From Euborellia annulipes (lineage: Eukaryota; Arthropoda; Insecta; Dermaptera; Anisolabididae), in assembly GCA_023213315.1 (NCBI GenBank), contig JAKCPI010015784.1:62001-126000 (forward strand): DNA of 64,000 nt, read 5' to 3'. This document shows, one piece after another, positions 32,157 to 43,665 of this stretch. Made by a program: the position numbers and the translations under genes. Below the pieces are notes generated by a model. That model saw nothing but the letters and a program-made list of their open reading frames with translations. It was not told the origin of the DNA and did not search any database. The number at the start of each line of letters is the position of its first letter. Within the stretch, counting starts at the first letter, position 1.

Positions 32157-32359
32157 ACCTTTTGAATGTATAAAAACAATGCCTATTTTAATAAACCTTC
32201 AATTAAAATTTTTTTTTTTTCGGATCTTGGATCGGATCTGCGATTCTTTTTCCAAACCGGATCGGATCGGATCTGTGGATCGGATCGCGACCTTTGAAGC
32301 GTGGCCCGGATCTGTGGATCGGATCACTGATCCTTTTTAAAGGATTTTGCCCATCCCTG
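31804..32359. mobile_element. hAT-type MITE dense in GGATC repeats, 8 bp duplication
   Basis: Ends CATGGATGGGCA / TGCCCATCCCTG. Exact duplication GCTATAAC at 31796-31803 and 32360-32367. Both subterminal regions are packed with GGATC/GGATCGGATC motifs. Confidence 0.85.
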
Positions 32360-32380
32360 GCTATAACAACACAGAGTATA

Positions 32381-33345
32381 TTACTTTCTCTTACCTATGT
32401 ATATATGTAAATATATATATAGAGAGAAAGTATTGGATTCATGTCAAAAATTCGATGTCGAGATTTTGATGGATCTTCACGTTTTGAGGTCCCCTGAATC
32501 CAAAAAAGTGGTTTTCGCGACATGGTCTGTCTGTGGGTGGGTGGGTGTGTGTTCAATTTTAAGGATGAAGGAATTGAGCTAGGAGGTTGAAATTTTATAT
32601 TTAAGTTAAACACCCCCGGGACCGGAAAAATAAGCTTTTAATCAAAATCGGCCAAAGATTACTAGTACTTTACTGATGTACTTTTTCAGTTTTTTTCGAT
32701 TTTCTCAAAATTTGCTCCAACGATTTTTTTAAAATTCAAAAATCAATTATTTTTTAGATGCTCTTTAAAATGTATATTCTCATTTTGCGATTGAAATCTT
32801 CTGAAGACCACTTTACTCTTGTATTTCATAGGGAAGATAGGAGAAATGGTTGCCATGGTAACAAAATATAAATATTTTCCCATACTTATAAATTTTACAT
32901 CTGAATTCAAATACAGCCCACGGGGCGTGGTGTAGAGGTTAGCGTGCTAACCTCATATACCAAACGTCGCGGGTTCGGACCCCAGGCAGTCCGATGATTT
33001 TATTTAAGCCATCTGGATACCAGATGGCTTAAATAAAAATGCCTGGACCCTAATATATATAAATTCATAAATAACGGTTATCGTAAATGTCTTATATGGC
33101 CTGAGCTGCCGAAAAGACAGTGTGAATGTGTGTGTGAGTGTGAGTGTGAATGAGAAAAAAGTGTGAATGTTTTTTTTTATAAAAAAAAAAAAAAAAAAAA
33201 AAAATTCAAATATTCCCTACTGCCGGGAACTAAATACATGTCGACACAAAAAATCTGGTGTGACAAGCACAGTACACATCTTTCGATTACCGAAGGTAAG
33301 AGAAAGTTGTGTGCTGTGCGCCAGTCACACCAGATTTTTTTATTT
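32381..33345 (+). mobile_element. R1 element with SINE insertion
   Basis: Complete landmarks from ACTTTCTCTTACC to the CACACCAGATTTTTT terminal hairpin (33255-33342), with a SINE inserted at ATTCAAATA. Confidence 0.85.
32916..33203 (+). mobile_element. tRNA-derived SINE, full copy
   Basis: Head, paired AAGCCATCTGGATACC block, body GCCGAAAAGAC, GT tail and a long A run. ATTCAAATA flanks both sides. Confidence 0.86.
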
Positions 33346-33468
33346 GTGTAATTTTACAATATTATGACGTAGTGTAAATCATAGGAATTATAATTACCAT
33401 GCAGGTTGTCAATATAGGCATACAATCAAATATTCAATTGTAAATAATTAATATTATTAATATGTTGA

Positions 33469-34024
33469 GAGGGCTCGCTGGTGTAGTGAGCTAGGGTGTC
33501 GGCTTCTACAAAGAAGATCCCCGTTCAAACCCTTGGCGTGCGGGATTTTTCATTAAATAAAAATATTTATTTAATGTAAACAAATCCTCAAGCAAGCCCT
33601 GGATTGGAATATAGGATCTTTCTTTCCACAATAGCCCTCAGGCAACTCTACGAGGAGAGGGAGTTGCTGTGACATCCCGTCCTGTGGAAGGGACGTAAAG
33701 AAGGTTCCCTCTCAGTGATGCATTCTTCAAAAGGAGCAGGCTACACGCCGGTGCTGAGGGAGTCCCTCCTCAACCAGGACATCCTCCATAGCATAGAAGA
33801 GGTTGGATATAAGGAGCCGGTTGCAACCAGAAATAAGGATTAGTTCACTAGCTAGAAATACAGGAGGAGTAAGAGATAGGAAATAATGTAACTTCACGGG
33901 GTGCCGGTAGATGGCTATGGCCAGAGGCCGGTTGGGTTTGAGGTGTGTGTCTTCGTGCACGAAAGCACCTCGGGTAAAGAAACGGGGATCCCGACAGGAA
34001 TTTCAAAAATAAATAAAAAAAATA
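33469..34024 (+). mobile_element. Second SINE family (0.56 kb), 14 bp duplication
   Basis: TATTAATATGTTGA at 33455-33468 and 34025-34038. A tRNA-like head (GCTCGCTGGTGTAGTGAGCT and CCCGTTCAAACCC) is followed by a GC-richer body with no intact frame and an A-rich end. Confidence 0.8.
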
Positions 34025-34317
34025 TATTAATATGTTGAATGATTGAATAATAATCAAGAAAATACAATATTATAAACAACAAGCCAATCAGTTAAGTACA
34101 GGCAGTGGATAAGGGAGTTAGGCAACCCATGGTTATAATAGTTCCCCCACTCTGACGTAGCAAAACGAAGAATCATTACGCAGCTCACCGCTTTAAAATA
34201 TTCCTATACAAGTATATAGTAGATCGATTGTCCTGTTTGAAATTTACAGTATTGTTTAAAAATTGCCTCTAGAGTCAACCTCTTGTAATAATTGTCCTGG
34301 AACCCTAGGATTTTTAC

Positions 34318-34349
34318 CTGAAGATGGTCTTGACCAAGTCTGAAACGTC
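34318..34349 (+). ncRNA. Hammerhead ribozyme-like core, palindrome P right arm
   Basis: CTGAAGA, extra T, stem II GGTCTT/AAGTCT (weakened), GAAACGTC. Sequence 5' of the core has been lost, so stem I is poor. Confidence 0.5.
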
Positions 34350-34896
34350 AGCATAGAGGCCTTAATAAACGAAATATTCATAGCTACTATTCTTTTCTTT
34401 ATACGCTTATTCATCTCTCTTCGCATTCCAAAATTTATGTATTTTGTTTTATACTATTGCTTAAGAAATTTGTGTAACTGAAAATTAAAAGATATAACAA
34501 TTTTTATTGGGATCCTGATAGGAATTTTAAATAAAGTAATCCATTTTTTTCTATCAAATATTATTACCTGTTTGGTCAGTAAAATAGAAACTGGTCCAAG
34601 GTTTTAGAGATAAGAGTCTCTTTAAGTTAACTCCTTTCAAATGTCGTGTGTACAGCAGAGAAGTCACTTGTGTTGCCTGTGTGCCAGGCGTTTCCAAGTT
34701 TCATAAATAAACTCGGATTATTTTTTACTTTTTTTATATTTATTTACTAAATAACTAATGACATGAAAATTTTGATTTTATTAAATTTTCATAAAGTTTT
34801 GAGATTATCCTGATTTTAAGGAAAAGGCACGTTTTTGTCTCTCAACAAAATTGATTTATTTATTATTGAGAAAGATGTAGATAATTAAAACGTGGA

Positions 34897-35508
34897 GATG
34901 ATTATCAGGCTAATTTATTTGGATCGTCTCCTCCCAACGTTTCGGCGTTCTAACGACTCCTTCTTCAGGACAATGCGGGGTTAACAATTAAATTTGCACT
35001 CAATTTCGTCATAATAAATAGTTGAATAATGATTTCGCTAGTCTACTTAAAATTAAATGTGCCCTCGGGGCTTGGCGTAGAGGTTAGCGTGCTAACCTCG
35101 TATACCAAACGTCGCGGGTTCGGACCCCAGGCAGTCCGATGATTTTATTTAAGCCAATTGGATACCAAATGGCTTAAATAAGAAGGCCTGGACCACAAAT
35201 AAATATATATTATATAAATACGAGTATCGTTTAAAGTCTTAAATGGCCTAAGTTGCCTAAAAGACTGTGTGTTTGTGTCTGTGAATGAGAAAAAAGTGTG
35301 AGTGTTTAAAAAAAAAAAAAAAAAAAAAAAAAATTAAAGGTTTTTTTCTGGCTGCACTAGCGAAATCATTAATCAAATATTTATTATGACGAAATTGAAG
35401 GCAAATTTAATTGTTAATCCCGCATTGTCCTGAAAAAGGAGTCGTTAGAACGCCGAAATGTTGACATATAGCGGGAGAAGTCGGTCCAAATAAATTAGCC
35501 TGATTATT
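34897..35508. mobile_element. Hammerhead palindrome Q, loop occupied by a SINE
   Basis: Left core (34936-34968, -): CTGAAGA…GAAACGTT. Right core (35430-35462): CTGAAAA…GAAATGTT, damaged at two positions. The arms share GATTATCAGGCTAATTTATT and ATGATTTCGCTAG mirrors. Confidence 0.8.
35044..35333 (+). mobile_element. tRNA-derived SINE inside palindrome Q
   Basis: Head GGGGCTTGGCGTAGAGGTTA, full body, A run of about 30. AAATTAAA occurs on both sides. Confidence 0.85.
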
Positions 35509-35859
35509 TATTTATTTTCGAGATTTACTAATTGTAAGTCATAGAGATATACATATATATATATTATAATATATCTAACTAAGCTGTGAGTGTTATTTAT
35601 TGGCGAGGCCAAACATCCCATGGCCCCCGGGAATCGAACTCTGATTATTTATATTTTGTTACTATGGCAACCATTTTTAAACTTTTTCAGTTTAAAAAAA
35701 AGGGGTTTTCGATTTTCTCAAAATTCGCTCCAACGATTTTGATTAAAATTCAAAAATCAATTACAATTGATGATTGGGAAAGCCTGGCGCAGACTGATGA
35801 ACAAGAAATTAAAACGTTGGAGGTATTTTCAGGCCAATTTTTAATCCCACTATATAGTC

Positions 35860-35894
35860 GACGTTTCGGGAGACTAAACGCCTCCCTTCATCAG
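35860..35894 (-). ncRNA. Hammerhead ribozyme-like core, palindrome R left arm
   Basis: CTGATGA, extra A, stem II GGGAG/CTCCC, GAAACGTC. Stem I TAGTC pairs with GACTA. Confidence 0.74.
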
Positions 35895-36121
35895 GACTAA
35901 TGTGGTTTTAAGCAATCAACCCTCACTGGTTTAGTCATAAGAGAATAATATATAGTCCAACTTCGCCTGCTGTTAATAGAAAGGCATTCATGAGGCGAGT
36001 TCTCAATATAATCTAATCTAATAATAGAATGCCTTTCTATTAACAGCAGGCGAAGTTGGACTATATATTATTCTCTTATGACTAAACCAGTGAGGGTTGA
36101 TTGCTTAAAACCACATTAGTC

Positions 36122-36156
36122 CTGATGAAGGGAGGCGTTTAGTCTCCCGAAACGTC
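36122..36156 (+). ncRNA. Hammerhead ribozyme-like core, palindrome R right arm
   Basis: Identical to the left arm: 5 bp stem I (TAGTC/GACTA), 5 bp stem II, complete core. Confidence 0.74.
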
Positions 36157-36269
36157 GACTATATAGTGGGATTAAAAATTGGCCTGAAAATACCTCCAAC
36201 GTTTTAATTTCTTGTTCAAAAATCAATTATTTTTTAGATGCTCTTTAAAATGTATACCGGTATTCTTAA

Positions 36270-36702
36270 TTAGGAGAGGACGGGAGCCTTCCCGGGACAC
36301 AGCAGCCAAGTAAAATAAAAAAACGTTATATTCTCTCGCTGACGTTTCGACCGCTAGTCGCACTCATCGCTCATCTTCAGGGCAAGCAGAATTGTCAAAA
36401 ATAAGTACAGGTGGTGTGCAATGAACGAGAAAACTTTCAACAACCAACTATGCGACTGAAACTATATTGGAACAGCACTTGCTGTTTGTACAGACATATT
36501 TATGCATGACAATAATATACAGTACCACACCACCTGTACTTATTTTTGACAATTCTGCTTGCCCTGAAGATGAGTGCGACTAGCGCTCGAAACGTCGGCG
36601 AGGACAGAATATAACGTTTTTTTTTTTTATTTTACCTGTCTGCTGTGTCCCGGGAAGGCTGCCTGTCCTCTTCTAATTTGAATATCTAAACTCAACAATT
36701 TT
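36270..36702. mobile_element. Hammerhead palindrome S with tail
   Basis: Outer arms TAGGAGAGGACGGGAGCC and mirror; inner arms GACAATTCTGCTTGCC. Left core (36341-36380, -) has a 7 nt GATGAGC duplication next to the core. The tail ATTTGAATATCTAAACTCAA on the right matches that of palindrome F. A GTATATTCTTA-like duplication is imperfect. Confidence 0.85.
36564..36596 (+). ncRNA. Hammerhead ribozyme-like core, palindrome S right arm
   Basis: CTGAAGA, extra T, stem II GAGTGC/GCGCTC (6 bp, one G-U), GAAACGTC. Stem I TTGCC pairs with GGCGA. Confidence 0.73.
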
Positions 36703-37017
36703 GTATATTCTTATTTTGCTATTGAAATCTTCTGAAGACCACTTCACTCTTGTACTTCATAGAGAAGAGGGAAATGAGGTAAAAATATAAATATTTTCTC
36801 ATTTTTATAAATTTTACATCTTGAATTCTAATATATCAACGGAAACTAAATATATCTCGACACAAAAAATCTGGTGTGACAAGCACAGAACACAACTTTC
36901 GATTAACTAATGTAAGAGAAAGTTGTGTGCTGTACGACCATTCACACCAGATATTTGTTGTTAAATTTTAACGTCTGTTTTTAGAGAATAGACCCGTTAT
37001 TTGTAAAAATATGGTAT

Positions 37018-37128
37018 ATTTGGTATCCAAATGGCTTAAATAAAATCATCGGACTGCCTGGGGTCCGAACCCGCGACTTTTGGTATACGAGGTTAGCACG
37101 CTAACCCCTACACCATGCCCCGAGGGCA
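37018..37128 (-). mobile_element. tRNA-derived SINE, 5' part
   Basis: tRNA-like head and the AAGCCATTTGG block only; truncated before the body. Confidence 0.8.
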
Positions 37129-37329
37129 AACCCAGTTTTTTTTTTTTTTACATTTCTTTTTTATTTCTATAAATTATATGAAATTGTATTTGTAGATATT
37201 TATATGTTCGGGTATAAATTCAAGCCAGATGTATGTGTAGGTAATTAAAAAAAAAATAGCCGCCCATGGCTGGCTGGTGGTGCTATTGGCGGCGGGGCGG
37301 TGACTATAAGAGCGGAGTGGGAGGGGCAA

Positions 37330-37741
37330 ACGCCTCCAGGCATTATTAACCAGCGAGTGTTTGGCCTGCGGCAACAGAGGCGGCGGCGGCGGCGGTGGCG
37401 GCGGCGACGGTGCCAGTAGGGGGAGGTTGCCTCGGCCTGTTGAACCGAACGCCAGTACGAGACTTGACGTCCGCTGTGCCACAACTCTCTCTCTACTTTT
37501 TATTTGCCACCCTCTCCTCTCTCTCTCTCTCTCTCTCTCGCACACATTCACACACATAAACACAAACACTCAATTACCCGAACAAATTAATTTTGAAAAC
37601 GTCGCGTTAATAATTTGTTTTGTTCACGTGTCGTGGAGGACGCAACGGCAACCGTGAATATTCCGGTGCTGCGTGTGCCGAACGTTGTCACCGTGGAGAA
37701 CAGAGGCGCCGTCACGCTGGACCCCACGTGCCATAAGCGGT
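37330..37741 (+). promoter_or_regulatory. Candidate GC-rich promoter and first exon of an unidentified gene
   Basis: The most GC-rich single-copy stretch of the window: (GGC)n at 37380-37405, CpG-rich sequence, a CT tract, then CACGTGTCGTGGAGGACGC… ending CATAAGCG|GTAAGT, a near-consensus donor at 37741-37746. The last ~120 nt are open in one + frame (ending …DPTCHK), but no in-frame ATG is found after the upstream TGA. It is best read as 5' UTR or a non-ATG exon. The following 2.4 kb to 40160 has no recognisable exon. Confidence 0.4.
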
Positions 37742-40160
37742 AAGTCACACAAACAAACCTGTCAAAATTATTATATATGTAAACATAATAAGATTTATTC
37801 TTTGCTATAAAATTCATCTATCAAAGAGTCTTTTTTTTTTAACTATGAAATCACTTACATGGATAGATAAAAATAAACTCATTTTTCCTAGAAATAATCT
37901 TTTATAAAATTACAATTTCTCTTTTCTTTTTTTGTTTGACAAAACTTCAAATTATTTTATAAATAATGCTTTTTATTATTATGGTTTAATATTTTTTTTT
38001 AATAATGATTCTATTGTTGATTGTTTTTTTTTCTCTCTCAATTAGCCATTGTTTAGTCTAATAATAGTTTTTTTATTATTATTTTTAACAATAATGAGAA
38101 AAAAAAATAGAAATTTCTAGATTGAATTAAAAAAGGGGGGGGGTCCCTTTGTGGTGTGGGGTTTGTAATATTAAACATTTGTAAGTAAATCACAAATAAT
38201 TAATTCATGAAATAAAAATAGAATGTTTGATAAAAGAGAAATTCTTTCTTTTTTTCTGACATTTTTATTTTATTTTAATCTTCAATTAGTTTATAACACT
38301 TAAGCCTTTCCTCGAAATTTAAATCACAGAGTAAAAACTCTTTCATTAAATTATAAAAGTCATTTTTTGAAGCCTTTTCGGCATCAGGTGCCATTTAGAC
38401 TTCATTTATTTATACCAATTGATATAAATAAATATTAATCTGAATGCCTGGAGTCCGAACCCACTAAAACTAATAAGTTTATCAATATTGACATTTCTCA
38501 GTATCTTAACCTCTCGGCTTTTATGAATTTATTATATTGTATATATGGGAGTTGAAGGGGAGTTTTTTTTTTTTTAATAGGATCTTAATGAAATTCAATC
38601 TTTAAATGATGATTTATTATTATTTTTATTGAATATCATCAACTTTGTTATGTTTTTGGAACTCTTCTTCTGTCCTTGCCCTATTACCGCGATGCGGAGT
38701 CGGCGGACCTAACTTTCGTCCTCCAGTCCTATCATTCGTTGTTGCGACCGGAAGAAATAGGACAGGCCGGCCCGTCGCACGGTCTGACGCCTATTGAACA
38801 TTTTTTACTATACCCATCCTGTTTATTATCATAAACGTTTCTAAAACCGAGGCTGGGGCTTCTTTGTACAAAAATTGCATTCTTTTTGGTTTTGCGAAAA
38901 ACTAATCAAGGTGTATAACTGAATATGGCAAATACTAGGTGCGTTGTACTATTTTTAAGCAGAAAATCAAGATTTTATAAAATAAGCCCAATGTCTAGAA
39001 TACGGCCAATGATTTTTTACTGTAAGTAAACTAAAAAGGGTTTCTTTCTTTATCCATTCTCTTTATTAGAAAAGAACGCGGAAAGCCAATTTGGACCAAA
39101 TATCTCTAAAAATAACGAAAATATAGAATGAAGATATATAAAAAAGGTATTTTAACTTACTTTTTTGAGTTTTTTCTTCTTCAATTGTATTTATCATCTA
39201 AAAACAACTTTGCCGGGTTCGGTCCGGTTAAGGTTTAAAAAAAAAAACAACTAGGGAACTCTCGGCTAGAAAAAAATACCTAATGGTAAGGTATAATACT
39301 TTTCGTTTAGGCTATGTCATCTCATATTTCTTCTATATTTTTGTTATTTTTAGAGATATTTGGTCCAAATTGCCTTTCCGCGCTCTTATTTAGGCTAAAG
39401 AGTTTGGATAAAGAAAGAAACCCTAAAATGTTTACTAACATAGTAAAAAATAATTAGCCGTATTCTAGACTCGCGCCTAAAATAAATTTTATTTACTCAA
39501 AGCATTGAACTCTTATTACTAACTCTATGGTAACAATGAGAAATGACTGTTAACTAAAACCAAGAACAACTTTTCCTAAAAACTTAAATTTGACAACTTT
39601 ATTGGATTGCTGTAAATGATTAAGAAGAGCATCATATTATCTTCGAAAGGCTCGTCATCTTCAGATCACTATGCACCCCTTGCTCTTGTTTAGACAAAAC
39701 AGAGAGGCGACCGCATTTTTTTTGGTTATATCTTCCAAGGATTGGTTCGTGGGATTTTCGTGCAATTCGGCAGCTCGTTTTTTTGACATGCCATTTTTGA
39801 CAGATTCCCAGTAATTTCCTACCATTTTTATTCACCTATAACAAAAAAGAAACGAATAAAGCAACAAAAAAAAAGAACATGACCGCCTCAGCGGTGACAA
39901 AGTAGCCTAGTACTTTTTTGAATTTAGGCAACCCAGTACTTTTGGGTATTTTTACTTTTTCTTTGAGCTATACCGAAATCTATTAGTCTGCTGTTGATTT
40001 TCCTAAAATCTAATGACAAGCACAAAACATAACTTTCATAATTACCCAAGGAAAATGTGCTTTGCGACCAGTCACACCAGATTTTTTTAAAAGACAGGAT
40101 TAGCTCTGATTAAGGAGTGCGGGGAAATTTTTTTTTATTTTTCACTCCCCCTCGTTCTAA
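37742..40160. other. AT-rich, probably intronic; no gene recognised
   Basis: Homopolymer A/T and TTATT repeats, a decayed SINE piece (38370-38465) and a diverged repeat at 38670-38770. A mirrored pair lies around 39030-39135 and 39310-39435 (TTTGGACCAAATATCTCTAA and its complement), with ACTAGGGAACTCTCGG near the centre. Confidence 0.45.
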
Positions 40161-41057
40161 TGCCTGGTTTACACGTTGCCAGTGACTGACAAGTAGTGAC
40201 TTGCAAGCTGTTAACACCCTCTTGCCAGTGACTGACAAGCCTGTGGGGCCAGTCACCGACGATGCCAGTAAAACAAAAAAGTTTGTTTTACTGGTACTTT
40301 CCTCCACCATTTTTTTGGCGACTGGCATTTCATTGTTTATATAAAAGAAAATGAAAATTTTTATTGGAAATTTTCTAGGTTTGAACCATGAACATTTCCA
40401 TTAAAAAAATATAAAAACAATGAAATAATCACACGTAGAAAACACATGGATGGCACTTAATATTGTCCTTCATTGTACATGCCAATTGATAGCTGTTGAT
40501 AGCCCATGTCGTACATATAACATTTATATGTATAAACAGAAATTCATACGACTGAGGAACAAACGCACATCGCGTTTGTATCGAGAACCAGGGGCGTATA
40601 TAGAAATTTTTTTCGGGGGGGGGGGGCTGAACTCAAAAAATACTTCTGCGGAAAATTTTTTTTTTTAAAGAAACTAAATTTTTTTTCACACGAAATTTTT
40701 TGCGGAACATTATTTCTTTTGGGGATTCAAAGTTTTCCACTCTGCGGAAAAATTTGTTGCGCTGATGTCTGTATATCCCTATATATGTATGTGTGTTTGG
40801 GAAATTTCGGTGGGGGCCCGGGCCCCCTCGCCCCCCCCCCCCCCTTATATACGCCCCTGTCGAGAACATTTATTTTTATTAAATTGCAAGGCACCAATTG
40901 TTTACATTTTGCCTTGTGCTTAATGTAAACGATTGGTGCCAGTACTTGCAGTCGGAAAACTACATCTTTCATACAAGTTAACGGCAAACAGCCTGTGCTG
41001 GGATTCTAGTAACTACCTCAACTGGCATTCCAGTAACTGGCAACTGTAAACCAGGCA
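40161..41057. mobile_element. Inverted-repeat DNA element (TGCCTGGTTTACA)
   Basis: Ends TGCCTGGTTTACACGTTGCC / AACTGTAAACCAGGCA with subterminal CAGTGACTGACAAG/CCAGTAACTGGC repeats. No transposase. A hAT MITE is inserted inside. Confidence 0.75.
40589..40859. mobile_element. hAT-type MITE (CAGGGGCGTATATA family)
   Basis: Ends CAGGGGCGTATATA / TATATACGCCCCTG. Exact 8 bp duplication TCGAGAAC at 40581-40588 and 40860-40867. G and C runs of 9 or more sit inside each end. Confidence 0.9.
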
Positions 41058-42245
41058 TATATAAAATTATTTGGGGTCTAAATGGCCTCAACACTTTCAT
41101 CCTCCCCTTTATTGATGTTCATAAGGGCGGTCTTTATTTTTTTTTTTTTTAACTTCAAGATCTCCAAACGAATTTCTAAAAAACAAAAAAAACAAAGGCT
41201 TTTATATCAAAGAAACTCCCAAAAGACAGTTTAATAATGAAAATGTCATAATCTCTTCAAATAAGTGTGAGAAAAAAAAAATTATAATACGGCGTTATAT
41301 AACCTAAAATAAAATTGCAATTATCGCTTATATTAAAATATTATTTAAAATTCACTAATATAATAAATATTAATGGTAGTTAGTTACCTGTTGTTCAGAA
41401 TTTATTCTTCATTCTTTCGTGATTATGAATAACAAAGAGGAGAATGTAAATAAACAAATCCGTTACTAAGACGAGAATAATTGTTTATTTATTAATATTA
41501 TTACGTCATTAAAGAAATTCAATAATTATTTAAATATGAATTTCATTTTATTTTATTTATTTTATTTTATTTTTTTTTTTAATTAATCATGCCAATAAAA
41601 TAATTTTAATATTTTAGATATTTGTTTTTTAATATTTACTTGCCCTGCTGCTGTTCGTTTTATTTTTAAACCATTTTGTGAATGCATCTCGATAAAATGC
41701 AAATTAAAAAAAAATATATATTTCACTAATTAAAATACAAATTCATATAAATTGCAATGCATTCTCAAATGTATTGAAAATAATACATTTTTAAAAAATA
41801 ATTCATTTAAATATATTTATATATATATACATTCTCCATCCCTTTCACATATATATACAGACACACACAGACTCCATCGTTTGAATTATATTAAATTGAT
41901 TCTCCAATTCTTTTTCAATAACATTTGTTGAAAATTTTGCATATATTATAATAAATTTATATTATTATTTATTTAATAATAATAATAATAAAAAAAAAAT
42001 TTATATTAAATTCTCCCTTTATATAAATAGTTATATATATATCTTTTTTTGTATGGTTTCAAATTACTAAACTGAATACGTATCTCATATTTATTTATAT
42101 ACTATATATATTTTACTATTATTTTATAATTTAGCTCTTTATTTGCTATAAAAACAATATATAAATAGAATAATTTGGAAAATTTAATGCTATTTGTTGG
42201 TTCAATATTTTTCTTTAATGATGTTTCGGCAGTAAAAATTGTTAC
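41058..42245. other. Very AT-rich non-coding
   Basis: Long A/T homopolymers and TATATA tracts; nothing recognised. Confidence 0.6.
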
Positions 42246-42990
42246 AAACTAGCCGTCGCCCGCCTTTGGCGGACTACTGAACTTTCCTCGAACTGGTTTC
42301 GTTCTTTTTTAATAATTCGTTTTATAATTCCTACGGGCTCTGGAGATACCCAACGAATTCTATGCCTATATACTTCTCAGATATGTATTTCAATTAAAAG
42401 AAAATAAATTTAATTAAGAATTTTTATAATTTAACTTTAGACGTCGCTCCTGAACTCCCTTATGCCTTTACACTATCCTCATAACTAATATTTTAAAAAA
42501 CACCGTAGTCTCCTAAGCTACCTTCTCGTTTTTCTCGCTAGATTTCAACACATGTACTACTCTGGAATTCATGATTTAATAGATACTAAAACCAAAGAAG
42601 TGAAAAATATGGGTTAGGCCGTTCTGGCACTGAAGGCCTCATAAGAAGATTTGGGAACCCGGTTTTTTTTCCTGTAATCTCCATAACATTCTCTTGAATG
42701 AAAATGGGATTACCTGAGCTGTTGGTTGAGGGAAGAAGGATTGATTACGAGAGATGCCTTACAAATCTTTGGATGCGCTTTGAAACTACTCTGTTTTGAA
42801 GAGAGCATATGTGTGGCATCTCAATTTACTGTCCTAAATTAAGAGATTAGGGGATACAATCAACTAGAGCCAATTTGGTCAGTACACTGATATTGCCAAT
42901 AATACGTAGATTATGGTTGCCTAGTTTACAACGATCTGAGTGGGGAGATGGACTTAGGCTGGGCAGGCTATTGAACGCATGTATCAGGTA
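42246..42990. other. Helitron 3' end relic and unassigned sequence
   Basis: CTAGCCGTCGCCCGCCTTTG at 42251 is the complement of a Helitron 3' hairpin-CTAG terminus. Beyond about 42500 the sequence is less AT-rich with no frame or repeat identified. Confidence 0.4.
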
Positions 42991-43118
42991 CATTGAGCGC
43001 CACAATTAAGTCCCCACGGGGTATCTAGAGGTAAAATAAGGATCTGGTTACCTTTTCGGTCACCATATATACTCAAGGCTCTAGCTCCCGGGTGGGGACT
43101 TAATTGTGCCGCTCACTG
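42991..43118. mobile_element. Short TA-flanked MITE
   Basis: CATTGAGCGCCACAATTAAG and its mirror CTTAATTGTGCCGCTCACTG, TA on both sides, and CCCCAC/GTGGGG inside. Confidence 0.75.
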
Positions 43119-43287
43119 TATATTTACTGGGTGCCATGGTTCCACCATATTTCCCCAGACTATAAGAAGCTAAATTGCCGAACAGGCGCAGGTATTTCAT
43201 GCAGGTGTTCCTCGAACGGATTTTTCAAACGGGCGGGCCGAAATATATAAGAGATCTTTTTAATTTTAGGGAGCCTGCCAGTAGATT

Positions 43288-43564
43288 ACCCACACAGCAC
43301 AAAATATTGCAGCAATGTTGTAGAAATATTGCGAATCTTGCATAAATTGCCAATTAATATTGCAGGAATGTTGCAAATCTTGCAAAATATTGGCAACATT
43401 GCAGCGGCAATATTCCAAGCTAGGAATATTGCAGCAATATTCCTATGTCCGCCTTTTTGAAACATTGCAGAAATATTGCATCAATGTTGCTGCAATATTG
43501 TCAATATTGAGCAAGATTGGCAATATTGCTGCAACATTGCAGCAATATTTTGTGCTGTGTGGGT
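43288..43564. mobile_element. Inverted-repeat MITE built of GCAATATTGC repeats
   Basis: Ends ACCCACACAGCACAAAATA / TATTTTGTGCTGTGTGGGT. The inside is an array of TTGCAGCAATATT-type motifs in both orientations. It is inserted in a LINE relic. Confidence 0.75.
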
Positions 43565-43665
43565 TGTGCATCCCTAGCCACAGAACAGAGGCCTCCTTGT
43601 GGAACAGTTTGCCACAGGACTTGCAACCTTCAGAAGGAATCTATACATCAAAGAGTAGCTGAATG
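43565..43665 (+). pseudogene. Non-LTR retrotransposon C-terminal relic
   Basis: The + frame gives SHRTEASLWNSLPQDLQ and then EGIYTSKS. LWNSLP is the conserved tail of many LINE reverse-transcriptase ORFs. The upstream part is displaced by the MITE. Confidence 0.5.

Larger units (their letters stand above)
31671..34406. mobile_element. Hammerhead palindrome P, expanded by nested insertions, 12 bp duplication
   Basis: TTATTCATCTCT at 31659-31670 and 34407-34418. The left tail of 34 nt has TTATAGCTGGATAGTC. Left arm 31705-31803 and right arm 34318-34406 mirror (CGTATAAAGAAAAGAAT, ATGAATATTCCATTTATTAA). Left core (31763-31794, -) reads CTGAATA with stem II GGTCTT/AAGACC and GAAACGTC. Between the arms lie a hAT MITE, an R1 copy and a SINE2. 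Confidence 0.87.
35764..36216. mobile_element. Hammerhead palindrome R with 13 bp duplication and 35 nt tail
   Basis: CAAAAATCAATTA at 35751-35763 and 36217-36229. The unpaired left tail is 35764-35798; arms then run from GAACAAGAAATTAAAACG to its perfect mirror. The centre is near 36008. Both cores are intact and the arms are almost identical, suggesting a young insertion. Same family as palindrome D. Confidence 0.93.
35680..36957 (+). mobile_element. R1 element split by two hammerhead palindromes
   Basis: TTTCGATTTTCTCAAAATTC … AAAAATCAATTA, then insertion R, TTTTTTAGATGCTCTTTAAA, then insertion S, then CTTCTGAAGACCAC and the terminal hairpin. Confidence 0.82.

Noticed and set aside
37174..37657. 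Open frames of 79-131 codons on both strands around 37.2-37.7 kb as a gene
   Set aside because: They are rich in Pro/Arg from the GGC repeat and CT tract with no family signature. The splice-donor-ended block is better read as non-coding first exon.
43288..43564. GCAATATTGC array as a replication origin or regulatory array
   Set aside because: Perfect terminal inverted repeats and insertion within a LINE relic explain it as a MITE.
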